Below are positions 1-11,812 of a stretch of DNA of 64,000 nt, in pieces (positions within the stretch are counted from its first letter, which is position 1; every line of letters starts with the position of its first letter). The notes under the pieces are model-generated. The model ran no database searches, was not told where the DNA came from, and worked only from the letters and a program-made list of their open reading frames with translations. The position numbers and the translations under genes are program-made. Source of the stretch: Ipomoea triloba (taxonomy: Eukaryota > Streptophyta > Magnoliopsida > Solanales > Convolvulaceae). The stretch is from NCBI RefSeq assembly GCF_003576645.1, contig NC_044919.1, positions 24,823,354 to 24,887,353 on the forward strand, given 5' to 3'.

Positions 1-1019
1 GCCAAGGGGCACCTTACCCCCCCCCCCACCCACTAGGGCTTAGACTGGGCATAGTAGCAGCGGGGGGCACCTACCGCAACCAAAGGTGACATGGCATAGG
101 TCAACTATAGTATGTAATGGAGAAGGTGATGGTGATATATAGCCGTTGGTGGCTAGGGAGTTTTGGGCGCATTTGGTGGCTTGGCAGGAGATTCTAGCAA
201 CTACTCAACTGGGAAGGACACATGTGTGGCTGCTGATTGTTAGACATACTGGTCTTCTTTAGGATTTGCAACTATAAAGGAAAAATGACACTTTTAATCT
301 ATAAATTATAAGAAAATAGTATATTTCGCCTATACCTGGCCTATTTCAACTTTTCGTCTCTTAATTGTCTATGAAGTTAGTTTTTGCCCTTGAGGCTTAG
401 GCTAAAAAGGCTATTTCGTAGTTGAGGGACAAAAAGTCATTTGTACACAAAGGAATGACGAAAAACATCAATTTTCTTATTTTAAATTAAATTTCTCTCA
501 AATGTTATTTGAGAATTTATAACAGTTTTAATATTTGTTATTTTACTCCTAAAAATTTAGCTTAGAACTAAATTTAATGAAAATGAAGTTTAATCTATAC
601 TACCATACTCAAATAATATGGCATTAATAATGCATAGATGATGAGTGAGTGAGGTGTGTAACTTTATTTTAGTGGAAAGCTAGCTAGGACCATTGACAAC
701 TATACAAAACTGCCGTTTCATTGCATCTCCTTTCCTTTACGTCAATACATGCAGACATACATACGCCCCTTCCACAACGATATTAAAGCTTATGCTAACG
801 TTATATTTGACTTTTTTCCTCTTTTAAAAAACAATTCTGATTTATTTACGATTAATAATTAAATTGGATTAAAATTAAACAAGGGTGATTGGATGGAATT
901 TTTCATAGTTGTAAAGGGTATAATCACTCTATCAGCTAATCAATCGTCACGTGAAATGTATCATTTGACAATTCAACAAATTCTGTTCTCTAAAAATTAG
1001 CAAACTCTTTATTTAGATC
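1..1019. other. AT-rich intergenic sequence
   Basis: No coding pattern or recognisable repeat ends were found. The first 250 bases are less AT-rich and contain a run of C near base 20-28. The rest is plant intergenic DNA. Confidence 0.5.
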
Positions 1020-1872
1020 ACACTTGTCTGAAATACAGAAATCATCTTCCGTGAGACGGATTGAGTCGGATTGGTTCAATATGAAATTGTAATACTTATA
1101 CTGAAAAATGTAATATAATACTAATTATGAATAAAGTATTTGTTACTTATAACGGAAAATGTAATACATTTGATGACAAATATAATACTTTTACATTTCC
1201 ATCAAAAATATTACATTTTTCCCTATAAGTAATATATGTTGGCAAGTACTTGTTACTTATAAAAGAAAATATAATAACTTTGAGGAAAAATGTAATACTT
1301 TTAATCAAAATATAAAAGTTTTACATTTCCTTCAAAAGTATTACGCATTCCCTTGTAAGTAATAAATAGAGTTAATTCCATTTTTTGTCCTAGATTTATA
1401 GGTAACAATTCACTTTTAGTCTTTTTTTATTAGAACATCCCCATTTGGTCCTAGTATTATTGTGTCATTACCAATTTTAGTCCTTCAGCAACAAAATTGT
1501 TGAAATATCATTAAATACAAAGACATTTCAATCTTTTTTATACAAAGTATGTTGAACCGGTATATTTTTTATGTTTATTTTTTTAAAACATTCATAATTG
1601 AAGAACGAAATGTCCTTGTATTTAATGATATTTAAATTATTTGTTGATAAAGGACCAAAAATGGTCATGTCACAATAATACTATGACCAAAAGCAAATGT
1701 TCTAATAAAAAGGGACTAAAAGTGGATTGTCACCTATAAATTTAAGACCAAAAATAAAATTAACTTTATTCCTTATTACTATTACATTTTTTAGTATAAG
1801 TATTACATTTAATCTTGACCCGATCAGTCTCATGAACAAGGATCCGTGATACGACTTCACATAAGTTTTTAC
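1020..1872. mobile_element. TIR element related to the copy at 56079-56512, split by a nested MITE
   Basis: The left side carries cgtgagacgg and runs of aatgtaatact; the right side ends with attacattt, cttgacccgatc and cacataagttttt. The same succession (gtgagacgg, short aatgtaatact repeats, cttgacccgac, acaagttttt) makes up the better preserved element at 56079-56512. The middle (1369-1765) is a separate inverted-repeat element, so this copy is older than that insertion. The outer borders are approximate because the terminal repeats are degraded. Confidence 0.5.
1369..1765. mobile_element. MULE-type MITE (GAGTTAATTCC family), nested
   Basis: The ends are long inverted repeats. The left arm begins gagttaattcca and contains ataggtaacaattcactt; the right arm read in reverse contains ataggtgacaatccactt and ends agttaatttt. 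The arms meet near 1560. It belongs to the same family as 5190-5425, 23877-24321 and 25361-25869, three of which keep a readable 9 bp target duplication. No clear target duplication is left here. Confidence 0.6.
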
Positions 1873-4003
1873 CCTTTATTTATTAATTTAATTTCAAACT
1901 AGTACATGACCATATCGAATTCAACTTCCATCTTTCTACTGGATATATATATATATAATTGGTTTGTCTTGATTGTCGCATATAAAACATAATATTTTGT
2001 TAGCAAAAATATAATAATTTTTTACAAGTCAATAAATATTACATTTTTATTAATATTTTTTAAGGAATAAGTAATATATTACAGTAAAAATGAAATATTT
2101 GTTGGCTTTAAAAAAAAAGTATATTTTAAGTTTATTAAAAAAATTACTTGTTTGATATTCATCGCGCATAAAACAATTTATACAAATTTTTGTCACATAT
2201 AATTTTCAGTACATGACATACTTTCATAAAACCATACTTAATTACCTTAAATCATGATATCGATAGATGAACAATAAACTTGGTTTTGAAGGATTGTTTT
2301 TCTACTAATCTCTTCTCCATACGCAAAAATGTACCCTATAGGGCAAAGGAAAGAGACTAAAAAATATAATTTAGACCCAACCTTAATCCCAGTCATTTGT
2401 CACAGTATAAAAAGCTCCGTAACACTTATATATTTTAAGAGCATCCCTATTTGTATATTTTTCATGATTTTTGGAATAGTAAAAAATTAGAAGGTTGGTT
2501 TTTAACAAATGTGGAGAGTAGTTTTTACTCATGTTGTTTTAGGTTTTTTTTGGGCTTGTTGTGTGAGAGAAAAGGGAAAAGAAAGCAGCGTTCTTGCGCG
2601 TGGAGTGCAAGAATCGCGCCTAGTGGGTGCGTGCTATTTGGGCGCGTATTCCAGTTGTTTTTCAATTTTTTTTTTTAAATTTACAGTCAGTCTTTTTTTT
2701 CTTTTTTTCTTGCCCACGTATCTTTTCTATAATGGCACTTCAAAAACCTTGTAAAAATGCATTGCTAATGAGGATGATCTAACCAATTTCAGTTTGATAA
2801 AACAAAAATTTCCTTTCATCCAAGTCATTAAAATGCATGTGAGTGTATTATACACAAAGTACTTATAAATTCCCTTTAGAATCCAACAAAGGCAACAATT
2901 GTCAAATGACTCAAATCAATGCTTCTCTTCTTTTATACTTAAGATTCAAATAAATTTTAGAAGTTACTTTATTCCCAAAGTGCACTTTCCCTTTTCCTTC
3001 CTAATTACTTTCTGACTTTTCAAGTTCCTTTATGAATGGGCACTTTTGTCATTTTAATATGCACTTTGAGTATCAAAATGGGTTGATAAAAATTGTGGAC
3101 TGATAAATACATAGTGTATTAATTGTGTAAAATTTTAATGAATATTATACTTATACTTCATAATAAAGAACAATTAACTCAAACATGTACGTTTGATTAG
3201 AGGAATTAGAATTTTACACACACTTAATTTCAAAAGCAAGCAAATTCCTTTATTTGATTGGAGGGAATTTTAATTCTGCATAATTGATACATACAAATAA
3301 TATGTAACTATAATCAATTTTTTTTAAGAAAAATGAAATATACTCCATTGAATTTAAAATTGGCAAATATTTGTCCAACACTCATCTAGTAAAGACAAAT
3401 TAGGCTCAATATAACACTATAACGTGCCTTTTGCTCTTGTGGTGGTAAAATAAATTTTAAAAAAAAAAAGTAAAGAAAATGACAAAACTACCCTGCCCTA
3501 CGCGGTGCGCTGTAGAAAGTAAAACGTGTCGGCGTTTCTTTTTTGAACATTAGCCTTAGCATTAAGGGCTTTCCCACCACCACCCTACCCTCTTCTGCCC
3601 TTTACCCCCAAATCCCCAATGTATATAAAGACACACCCTTTTTTTTCTTTAAAAAATACTAATGTTACTTGTTGAGTTCCGTTACTTCCTCACTCAAAAT
3701 TTTAAAGTTAAATATTTTTTTAAAATTCATAAAATGAAGATAGTTTATCAAAAAGAAAAAAAGTGAATTTCAAAAAAAGAATAGAGAATGAGAGTCCATA
3801 TAATAAAACCCTTTTTTCTTTTATCAAAAGAATAAATCTCCAATTCTAAAAAGGCCTAACAAAATATATGAAAAAAAATAATTTACTAACTTAACAAATA
3901 AGTGTAGTCAAACTTAGAGCTCATTTTCTCAAATACTGTCTACTAAATCACCCAGTTAAATCCGAACAGACAACACACCCTTTCTTAATGCATCATCATA
4001 TCA
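1873..4003. other. AT-rich intergenic sequence upstream of the extensin-like gene
   Basis: No gene recognised. Short open frames near 2451-2754 lie in T-rich sequence and have no protein-like composition. A second TATA-like string (tatataaa) lies near 3620, about 580 bases before the next gene, but the nearer one at 4004 is the better core promoter candidate. Confidence 0.45.
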
Positions 4004-4010
4004 TATATAA
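4004..4010 (+). promoter_or_regulatory. TATA box candidate for the extensin-like gene
   Basis: TATATAA sits about 195 bases before the chosen ATG at 4205. A pyrimidine-rich leader full of tctctc and ccccc follows, as is common for plant 5' leaders. Confidence 0.45.
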
Positions 4011-4204
4011 GAGATAGAGACGTGATGATATATCTAACTTCACCTACAAGTGTCCCCTACCCCGCTTTTCTCTCTCCCCCCCTATCTATCTGTCAACCCT
4101 CCACCGTCCACCGGAACACTCCTCCCTGCCCACTTTCACTTAACCCATTCAAGAAACCTCTGCAATTCTGGGTCTGCTCTAATTCTTTCTGCCTTGTCTT
4201 TGAA

Positions 4205-4699
4205 ATGGAAGTACCCGTACCCATCATCAAGATTTGCTTGTTGGCAAGTTTAGTGATATTATCCGCGGCAAGTGGGGATGAATGGGCTGGATCCAAGTAC
4301 CAAATTGAGTGCACAATGTGCTCAGCCTGTGACAATCCTTGCACCACCCCTTCCCCACCTCCCCCATCTCCGCCGCCCCCCTCCACCCTCAACTGCCCTC
4401 CACCACCGTCAGGCGGCACCAATTACTACTCCCCACCGCCGCCGCCGCCGTCTACCACCAACTACCCACCCTACACTCCCCCTAGCGGGGGAGGTGTGGG
4501 TTATTACTTCCCCCCACCCTACAAGAACTACCCCTCCGGCGGCCCAACCCCTCCCCCCCCTAACCCAATCGTCCCTTACTTCCCATTCTACTTCTACAAC
4601 CCCCCACCCTCTTCTCCATCCTCCTCCGCCGCTACCCAATCCGAAACCTCTGTGCCTTTCTTGATCACCCTTCTTCTCTCTTTTTTCTTTTTCTTCTGA
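4205..4699 (+). CDS. extensin-like proline-rich, probably GPI-anchored cell wall protein
   Basis: A single-exon frame encoding 164 residues. I start at the ATG at 4205, because the upstream in-frame extension has no leader character whereas this ATG opens directly into a hydrophobic signal peptide (about residues 5-23, ending AASG). A short cysteine cluster follows (C36, C39, C42, C46; spacing C-x2-C-x2-C-x3-C). Residues 47-140 are proline-rich with two SPPPP motifs, YYSPPPPPP and several YY/PPY segments, the pattern of hydroxyproline-rich glycoproteins whose serines and prolines are glycosylated and whose tyrosines can cross-link. The last 20 residues form a Ser-rich stretch followed by a hydrophobic tail ending in a run of Phe, as expected for a GPI-attachment signal. 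The family role is in the cell wall or at the outer plasma membrane. There are too few SPPPP units for a classical extensin, so the precise subfamily is open. The coding DNA is C-rich in sharp contrast to its surroundings. Confidence 0.8.
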   Translation: MEVPVPIIKICLLASLVILSAASGDEWAGSKYQIECTMCSACDNPCTTPSPPPPSPPPPSTLNCPPPPSGGTNYYSPPPPPPSTTNYPPYTPPSGGGVGYYFPPPYKNYPSGGPTPPPPNPIVPYFPFYFYNPPPSSPSSSAATQSETSVPFLITLLLSFFFFF

Positions 4700-5189
4700 A
4701 TAAATTGCTAAAATATGAAGAAAATAAAGCGTCAGAATCACAGATCTACAAACTTCTTTGATCTTCAAGAAACTTTAACGAGAATGTGCAGTTGCAGCTC
4801 AGATTGAAGATGAAGCCTGATGAGGAGTAATCTGTAAATTCTTGACAATTATTTTTCCTTTACATATAAATATTTTTGTCTCATATTTGCTTGTCAATTA
4901 TTTAGTTGCTTTTACTTCATAGAATCTATGTAACGATAAGGACAGTATTTAGTCAATTTTGCAAATTTGCCTATACCTTCACTGTTTTTTTTTTTGAAAA
5001 CTGCCTATACCTTCACTTAATAACCCTTCAAAAGCTTTATTATTCCCATAATTTCTGGGGAATTTTACGCCCTGCTTTCTGCTTCGCAATCTCTACCTTT
5101 TCTCTCTCTACTTTAATTTTAAGCATTTTTTTTTAAAAAAAATAATAATAATAATAATAAATCATATAAATTCATACCAAGTATTTTTT
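4700..5189. other. 3' flank of the extensin-like gene
   Basis: No further gene. The 3' untranslated region probably covers the first 150-200 bases. An (ata)n-like tract lies at about 5140-5160. Confidence 0.4.
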
Positions 5190-5425
5190 GAGTTAATATT
5201 TAATTTAGTTTCACCACTTTGGTTCTCAAACTTCCAAACTTTTTTAATTTCATCCCAATTATGTAATTTTTATCTAAATTAGTCTTTTGTTCAAATCAAT
5301 ATAGTCTTAATTATGACCATTTTAATTAACAATTACATAATTGGAATGAAATTGAGCAAGTTTAGAATTGGATAATCAAATGCTAAAATTTTAAATGTGA
5401 GGGACCAAATCATGTATTAACTCCA
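5190..5425. mobile_element. short MULE-type MITE (GAGTTAAT family)
   Basis: Starts gagttaatattt and ends with the reverse of this (gtattaactcca). The flanks gtatttttt (5181-5189) and ggatttttt (5426-5434) match at 8 of 9 positions, consistent with the 9 bp target duplication of Mutator-like elements. The arms carry the caccactttgg / gggaccaaatc motifs of this MITE group. Confidence 0.55.
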
Positions 5426-6121
5426 GGATTTTTTATAAGAAAGTTTTACGATTTCTTGCCTGTTTTCATAGATGATGAAAAAATTGAAGTTACTATAATC
5501 AAAACATAAAAATAAAGAAATAATTAGTGATAAAATTTGTTTTTTGTTAATGAAAATTTTATAATAATTATTAGTATTATAGACGTGACGTACGTATATT
5601 AAAATATTGTAAAAGAATTGAGGAGTGGTGTATTAATGATTGAATGTTACAGTAGTTAATATATTTAGAGTTTTTATTAGTTGAAAATTTTGTGGTCGAA
5701 ATTGTTAAATATTATTCCTTTGTCAATTTGTCATCTTCCTCCCACTACCTTAAAGCTTGGCCACCTTTTTCCTTGGACTGGTAAATATTAAATAAACCAT
5801 ATTTTTGAATAAGGTAAAATAACGTTTTTATCCTAGATTGTTTCAGTTTTAAATTTTGGTTTCTGTTAATTGATTTAAACATATTTGTTCTTTAAAATTG
5901 TCTATTATATTGTACTTTTAATTACTAATATTATATGATTATCAAACTTGATTAGCAAACACTTTTTTATGAGGTTACTTTTGTAATTTTAAATCAACAT
6001 GGCTAAAATTTCTTTTTTTTTATGTGTACGTTATTTTTAACCATAAATATTTGATGCTAAATAATAAAAATAACCTCATATGTTAATGAAGTTTGACAAT
6101 TATATAACAATAGGGACTAAG
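5426..6121. other. AT-rich intergenic sequence
   Basis: No gene found. Around 5820-6120 there are fragments resembling the arms of the MULE MITEs (atcctagattg; atagggactaag) but no paired ends that I could define. Confidence 0.35.
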
Positions 6122-6433
6122 TGTGTGTTTGGTTAAATTAATGGGTTTACACACTAGGAATGAGAATCAAAACCATAATTAGTGTTTGGTTGATAACTTT
6201 TTAAAACACAACTATAGGATTTGATTGCTCTTCAATTAAAAATTTCATTTTTTAATTAAAAACGGGTACTATTCCATCTTATTGGTAATTTAATTTTTAA
6301 ATTTGAATTAGTGTTTTTAGATTTTTGTTTTGATTTTTTTTTTCATATTAGTGATTTGGATGTCATTATATTAGCATCAATTGTCTTAATTTTTTATTTT
6401 TGTATTTTTAAAACCTTTATTCTCATTATAGGG

Positions 6434-6481
<48 letters not shown>
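6434..6481. repeat. (AT)n microsatellite
   Basis: Uninterrupted alternating TA for about 47 bases. Confidence 0.9.
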
Positions 6482-6563
6482 CTAAAATCAATATTGGTAA
6501 TCATTCCAATTTCACCGTACTACAAAAATGCAAAATATTTCATTAAAACCCAGTTTTTATATC

Positions 6564-6855
6564 GTGGACCAAGGTCACAAAACGGCGTCGTTTTAATAAG
6601 TGGTACTGCAGTTGTGTTGTACTGATACTGCATTTGTGTTGAACTGATACTATAGTTGTGTTGAACTAATACTGTAGTTGTCGGAGGTCATTTCATCCGT
6701 CTGGAACTGCAGTTGTGTTGAACTGATACTGCAGTTGTGTTGAAATGGAACTACAGTTGTGTGGAAAGGAGGCAATTTCCTCCGTCTGTTTTCATTAATC
6801 AAAACGACGTCGTTTTATCACTTTGACCACAATGCTTGGTGGACCGCGGTCCACA
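6564..6855. mobile_element. MITE with ACGACGTCGTTTT ends and internal gcagttgtgttga repeats
   Basis: The left arm gtggaccaaggtcac then aaaacggcgtcgtttt is mirrored at the right by aaaacgacgtcgtttt, gaccacaa and ggaccgcggtccac. Between the arms a 23-24 base unit around ctgcagttgtgttgaactgata is repeated several times with variation. The superfamily cannot be assigned from this alone. Confidence 0.55.
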
Positions 6856-7336
6856 GTAAAATTTGCGATTAAAATCTATTACCATTATCAAGTATTTGAT
6901 TTCTATTCCAATTATAATTCTCTTATACCAACCAAAAACACTTTAAAAGTATAACATTATAAACAATTAAGGGCTATTATAAACAATTAAGGGCTAAATT
7001 TATTTAAATTAATTTACAAGATTAAACTTTCAAGAAGTGAAACAACTCCGGGTCAAAAATGCCGTTCTCTTTTATAATATATAAGCTAACTTTTGTATTA
7101 TATTCGAATAAAATATTATTGTTAACATTTCTAGGCATGTTTGTTCGATATTATGAATTTTTTGGGTGTAATAGAGAATAAATTTGTAAATAAATAATTG
7201 ATTTGTGAATAAATGATTAGTTGTACGAGATACTTATGGTGCCTATAGTAGAACTAGTCTTAAGACACTTGGCGATGTGTATTTTAGGTTATTTTCACAT
7301 TTATTTTTGTTATATTTGGTACATTAATTTAATTTT

Positions 7337-8361
7337 GAAAAAAGTGTCAAATTGGCCCCCTAAGTGGGGTGGATAGTGCAATTAGACCCCCTAACTGAAA
7401 AAAGCTTCATTCAAGCTCCCTAAACCTGCAAAAAAGTGCAATTGAGTCCAATATGACTTGTTTATCAGGTCAAATTTAGTTAAGGGGCTTAATTGCCCCA
7501 TTCACCCGACTTAGGGGGCCAATTTGACACTTTTTCATTTTTATTTTATTTTTCAAAATAAATATTTTTTATTTATTTTTAAATATTTAAAAAAATCGGC
7601 TGACTTTTGTTTTGTTTTGTTTTAAAATTTTTATATTATTAAAAAAGTTTTGTAAAATTATTTTAAATAATTTAAAAATAATTATTTTACATAATTAAAA
7701 AAAAAATTACATTTTTCGTCCATAGATTATAGGGTAATTGTAAAATGCGTTCCTAAGTATTAGTCATACTCACTTTTTGTCTCTAAGTTATCATTGATGC
7801 TGCACTTTTCATTTTTTATTGGAATGAAAACTTAGAGACAACTTAGAGACAAAAAGTGAGTATGACTAATACTTAGGAATACATTTTACAATTACCCTAT
7901 AATCTATGGACGAAAAATGTAATTTTTCATTTTTTTAAAAAATTATATAAAATAATTATTTATAAATTATTTAAAATAATTTTACAAAACTTTTTTTTTT
8001 GACAACAAAACTTTTTTAATAATATAAAATTTAAAAAAAAAACAAAACAAAACAAAAGTCGGCAGTCCCAAGCGGGGACTGCCGATTTTTTTAAATATTT
8101 AAAAATAAATAATATTTTTAATAAATAAAAATTTTATTTTGAAAAATAAAATTAAAAAAATGAAAAATTGTCAAATTGGCCCCCTAAGTCGGGTGAATAG
8201 GGAAATTAAGCCCCTTAACTGAATTTGACCTGATAAACAAGTCATGTTGGACTCAATTGCACTTTTTTATAGATCTAGGAGACTTGAATGGAGTTTTTTT
8301 CAGTTAGGTGGTCTAATTACACTATCCACTCCACTTAGGGGGCCAATTTGACACTTTTTTC
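7337..8361. mobile_element. 1025 bp foldback MULE-type MITE with perfect 9 bp target duplication
   Basis: Begins gaaaaaagtgtcaaattgg and ends with its exact reverse complement. The flanks tttaatttt (7328-7336) and tttaatttt (8362-8370) are identical 9-mers. The two arms are near-complementary over almost their whole length and meet near 7820; an inner pair of arms (about 7710-7920, with cgtccatagattatagggta and its mirror) forms the hairpin top. Transcription would give a stem of roughly 480 base pairs. No transposase frame is present. Nine-base duplications and long terminal inverted repeats indicate a Mutator-like origin. Confidence 0.85.
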
Positions 8362-8370
8362 TTTAATTTT

Positions 8371-9813
8371 AATCACATTTTATTCTTATATTTGATAAGC
8401 CATTAATATGGACGGCGTGAAGTATATTTCCCCAAATATATGAAAAGGTGAGAGACGCACCAAATTACGCTCTCCAAAAACAAATCTAATCATTCAATAT
8501 TAAGAAAATATAAATATAATAATAGCGCCAGACTGTCAGGTATGGTCTACCACACATTTTTCAACGTGAAGCAACGATGAAAAGAAAAAAAAACATTATT
8601 CAATAGTAATAAATATCAATTAATATAAATAAAAAAAAGGTGTAATATTTTGTGTAAATAATAAAAATTAAAGTATTATTTTATTTGTGAAATCATTATC
8701 ATCTTTTTTAATTGACATACATTTTTATTACTTAACATTGTAAAATTTTCATTAAAAAATATTATGTAAAAAGATTTTTGTTGGAGCTTGAATTGTCCAT
8801 CAAGCGGAAAGTTTTAGCAATTTTTTTAAAAAATTAAACTATAGGATATTATGATTTCAAATAAATTTTTTTATTACTTGAAGATAAACATATTGTTGAA
8901 CTTTTATCCCCCCTTCAAATGAGAGAGAAAGAGAGGATATTATTAAAGATCGTTCTGATGTTTGACCTTTTCTTTATATTTAGTTATTGTATAGACTATT
9001 TCTATTCTTGTTGTAACCAATAGTCTATTTTTTTAGATTTTTGTACTATATATTGTAATTCTCTTGAGCAGTGAATATATGTGTTTTCGTCCCTTTTTCA
9101 TGGTATCAAAGCCTTGAATACTCTTACGAGTTTTTTTCTCTCCCTCTTTCAGATATTACATCAATTATTGAGACATTTTTATTGAGACTTACAAAATGAA
9201 GATAATTTATCATTATTTTTCACGTGAGAGAATAAAAGTGGTAGAATAGAGTTTGAGACTTTATGTAGTAAAGTTGGATACAAATATACATAAAGAGCAG
9301 GGTGGGTGGTAGGAAGCCAGTGGGGCTAGTGCTGTCATTTGGTGATTTTGCTCAGACAAAATTTATAACTATAATTACACATAAATGTTTGGTTTCGTAT
9401 GCTGTACGTGTCTGGTGTCTCCTTTCATTAATCCAGTGGCATGTGGTGGATATATTCATATCATAATATATAATACAATGTAATAATTTCACCATTTTTA
9501 CTCATATATAAATTGTGTAATATATTTATTTGATTTGATGATGCATTATTGTACTGCAAACTCTATTCGGCATGTGCCTATTAATGATTGTAGGTTGTGT
9601 AAGGTAAACTGATAGTTGGTTTGCCATAACTAACCTCTAGTCGAGTAATATCGGTTTGTAATGTCGAGTGGTCGCTATTAGACTTAATAATCTCTTTAGA
9701 TATAGCACTTATGTCACTCCGTGAGAAAACTCTCCTCCTAGATGTTTAGCTCATGAAATACATTGGAGATGCAATATCATTTTATGTAATAAGTATATTT
9801 CGATCACTATTTG
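8371..9813. other. AT-rich intergenic sequence
   Basis: No gene, RNA or delimited repeat could be supported. The composition is uniform and AT-rich. Confidence 0.4.
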
Positions 9814-10290
9814 GGGTGTGTTTGATTGGTGGGTTTAGGTATAAGGTATGAGTATCAAAGTGATTGTTATTGTTTAGTTGATAAGCTTTTAGAATACTAC
9901 TTTGGGTTCAATCTTTGCAACAAAGAATGAAATTCCACATAATGAGTTATTCCTTTTGAAATAGAATAGTCACTCCCAAAACCCCTAATATTATTAGGGG
10001 GTTTTTGGTTCGCACATGAGAATCGAAATCCGTATGGATATCAAATACTTGGTAAGAGTAATGAGTTTTGGATGAAGTATTTTACATGTTTGGTAGTAGG
10101 GTGAAATGGGAATGATTATTAATAATTGGGGAAGAAAGGAAGAAGGAAAATGAAACTCTTATTTAATAAGGGTTTGGATTTTCCAATTAATGGGATATTC
10201 CAAACCTATAATAATATTCTAAAAACCTATCAACCAAACAATAACAATCAAACTCATACTTTATACCAAAACCAGTCAACCAAACACCCT
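9814..10290. mobile_element. gggtgtgtttg-type MITE
   Basis: The left arm gggtgtgtttgattggtgg, followed by taggtataaggtatgagt, is mirrored at the right by actcatactttataccaaaa and caaccaaacaccc. Internal sequence around 10000-10060 (ttggttcgcacatgagaatc) resembles the termini of the next element, suggesting nesting. The target duplication is unclear. The termini resemble PIF/Harbinger-type MITEs. Confidence 0.5.
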
Positions 10291-10477
10291 TAGTTATTCC
10301 TAACTCATTAGGAATAATTATTTTTATTATTCCAAAAATACCTTTATATACAATTCATATAAATACATATATCTCCCAGCCCCATTCAAACTCATACAAC
10401 TAATATTAATATGTCAACTTTTCATTATCACTAAGGTAAGATAATATGTTTCTATGTTTCTTCCTTATATTTTTCTA

Positions 10478-11046
10478 AGGTGTGTTTGGTTTATGAGTTT
10501 AAACTCTAAGAATAAGAATCAAAATCATAATTAATTTTTTGTTGTCAACTTTTTAAAACACAACTATGAGATTTGATATTTAGATTTTTTTTTTTAAGGT
10601 GTGTTTGGTTTATGAGTTTAAACTCTAAGAATAAGATAAGGTGTGTTTGGTTTATGAGTTTAAACTCTAAGAATAAGAATCAAAATCATAATTAATTTTT
10701 TTTAAACTCTAAGAATAAGAATCAAAATCATAATTAATTTTTTGTTGTCAACTTTTTAAAACACAACTATGAGATTTGATATTTAGATTTTTTTTTTTTT
10801 TGTTTATAGTAATGCTTTAAATGTCACTATATTAGGACCAATTGTCTTGATTTGTTATTTTTATATTTTTTAAAACATTTATCCCTATTACATGATCATA
10901 CAAAACCAAACATCAATATTGATAATCATTTCAATTACATCCTACTACCAAACATGCAAAATACTTTCATCAAAACTCATTACCATTAATATTTGATTCT
11001 TATTCCGATTATGATTCCCACCATATGCGAACCAAACACACCCTTA
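10478..11046. mobile_element. gtgtgtttggt-type MITE with internally repeated left end
   Basis: The left end (aaggtgtgtttggtttatga, then gtttaaactctaagaataag) occurs in whole or part at 10478, 10598, 10638 and 10707. The right end is ccatatgcgaaccaaacaca followed by ccctta. The staggered partial copies suggest repeated slippage or unequal exchange inside one insertion. Confidence 0.5.
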
Positions 11047-11812
11047 GTTCCATATGTATGCGTATAATTCTTCTACTACTACTTTTTAATTTTCTTTTAA
11101 AAATATTTTTCTAAACATTAACTACATAGTACTAAACTTCAAGTGAAATTCTAAACCAAATTAAAAAAGTTACACCATAACCCTAAAAAAAAAAAAAAAA
11201 AAAAGAGAGAAAAAACTAAACCATAATTATGAAAAGTTAAGAAAGATGAATTACTTGTTACTTCCTAATTATCTCATGCGCGCAAATTCTTATTTAATCC
11301 AAATCCTATATATATAGAGAGAGAGACTGACACAGCATATAGACAAAGTAGAGAAGACGAATTACAGTACATAACTGAGAAGATGGTGAAACCGAGAGTT
11401 CAGTCCTCTAGTAATCCATACAATACAAAAGAAGAATTATAGTATTATGATATTTGGAGTACAACACAAAAGAAAAGAGTGAAACGAATAAGAAATGCTA
11501 CCGAGAAAAGTAAAGGTAGCTCAAATGACCAGACCGTGTGTTGCAATCTCATCTCTATGGCAATGGCAGGTAGTGCAGAGTGCAGGTCGTACTTACTTCA
11601 AACTAAAATAGAAATGAAAGGATAGGATACTAACTAAATCAACAGTCTGGTGAGTGGAAAAGTAATGAAGTGGAGTGGATCCTCCTCTCCTTTTCCTCAT
11701 AATTTATAAGTTGCTGCCTCCTCAAACAAAATTCTTAAATGTGTTCCTACTGCTATTCCATCCTTTCCTGGGAACACTTACACTTGTAATCCTATATGCC
11801 TGCCACCTTCCT
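11047..11812. other. Intergenic sequence and 3' flank of the ABCF1-like gene
   Basis: Contains a poly-A tract near 11190-11205 and a ga-repeat near 11320. Bases from about 11650 to 11812 are probably the 3' untranslated region of the minus-strand ABC gene. No other gene is seen. Confidence 0.45.

Larger units (their letters stand above)
6122..6945. mobile_element. gtgtgtttggt-type MITE, interrupted
   Basis: The left end reads gtgtgtttggttaaatt, followed by gaatgagaatcaaaacc. The right end carries the reverse complement (gatttctattccaatt and accaaccaaaaacac). Similar ends occur at 9814-10290 and 10478-11046. An AT microsatellite and a second element (6564-6855) lie inside it. The borders are approximate. 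Confidence 0.45.

Noticed and set aside
2451..2754. Overlapping open frames of 75 and 81 residues
   Set aside because: They lie in T-rich sequence, overlap in different frames, and are Phe/Cys-rich with no motif or splice context.
4093..4422. Antisense frame over the extensin-like gene (Gly-rich)
   Set aside because: It is the mirror of a C-rich proline-coding region; the plus-strand frame has signal peptide and wall-protein features.
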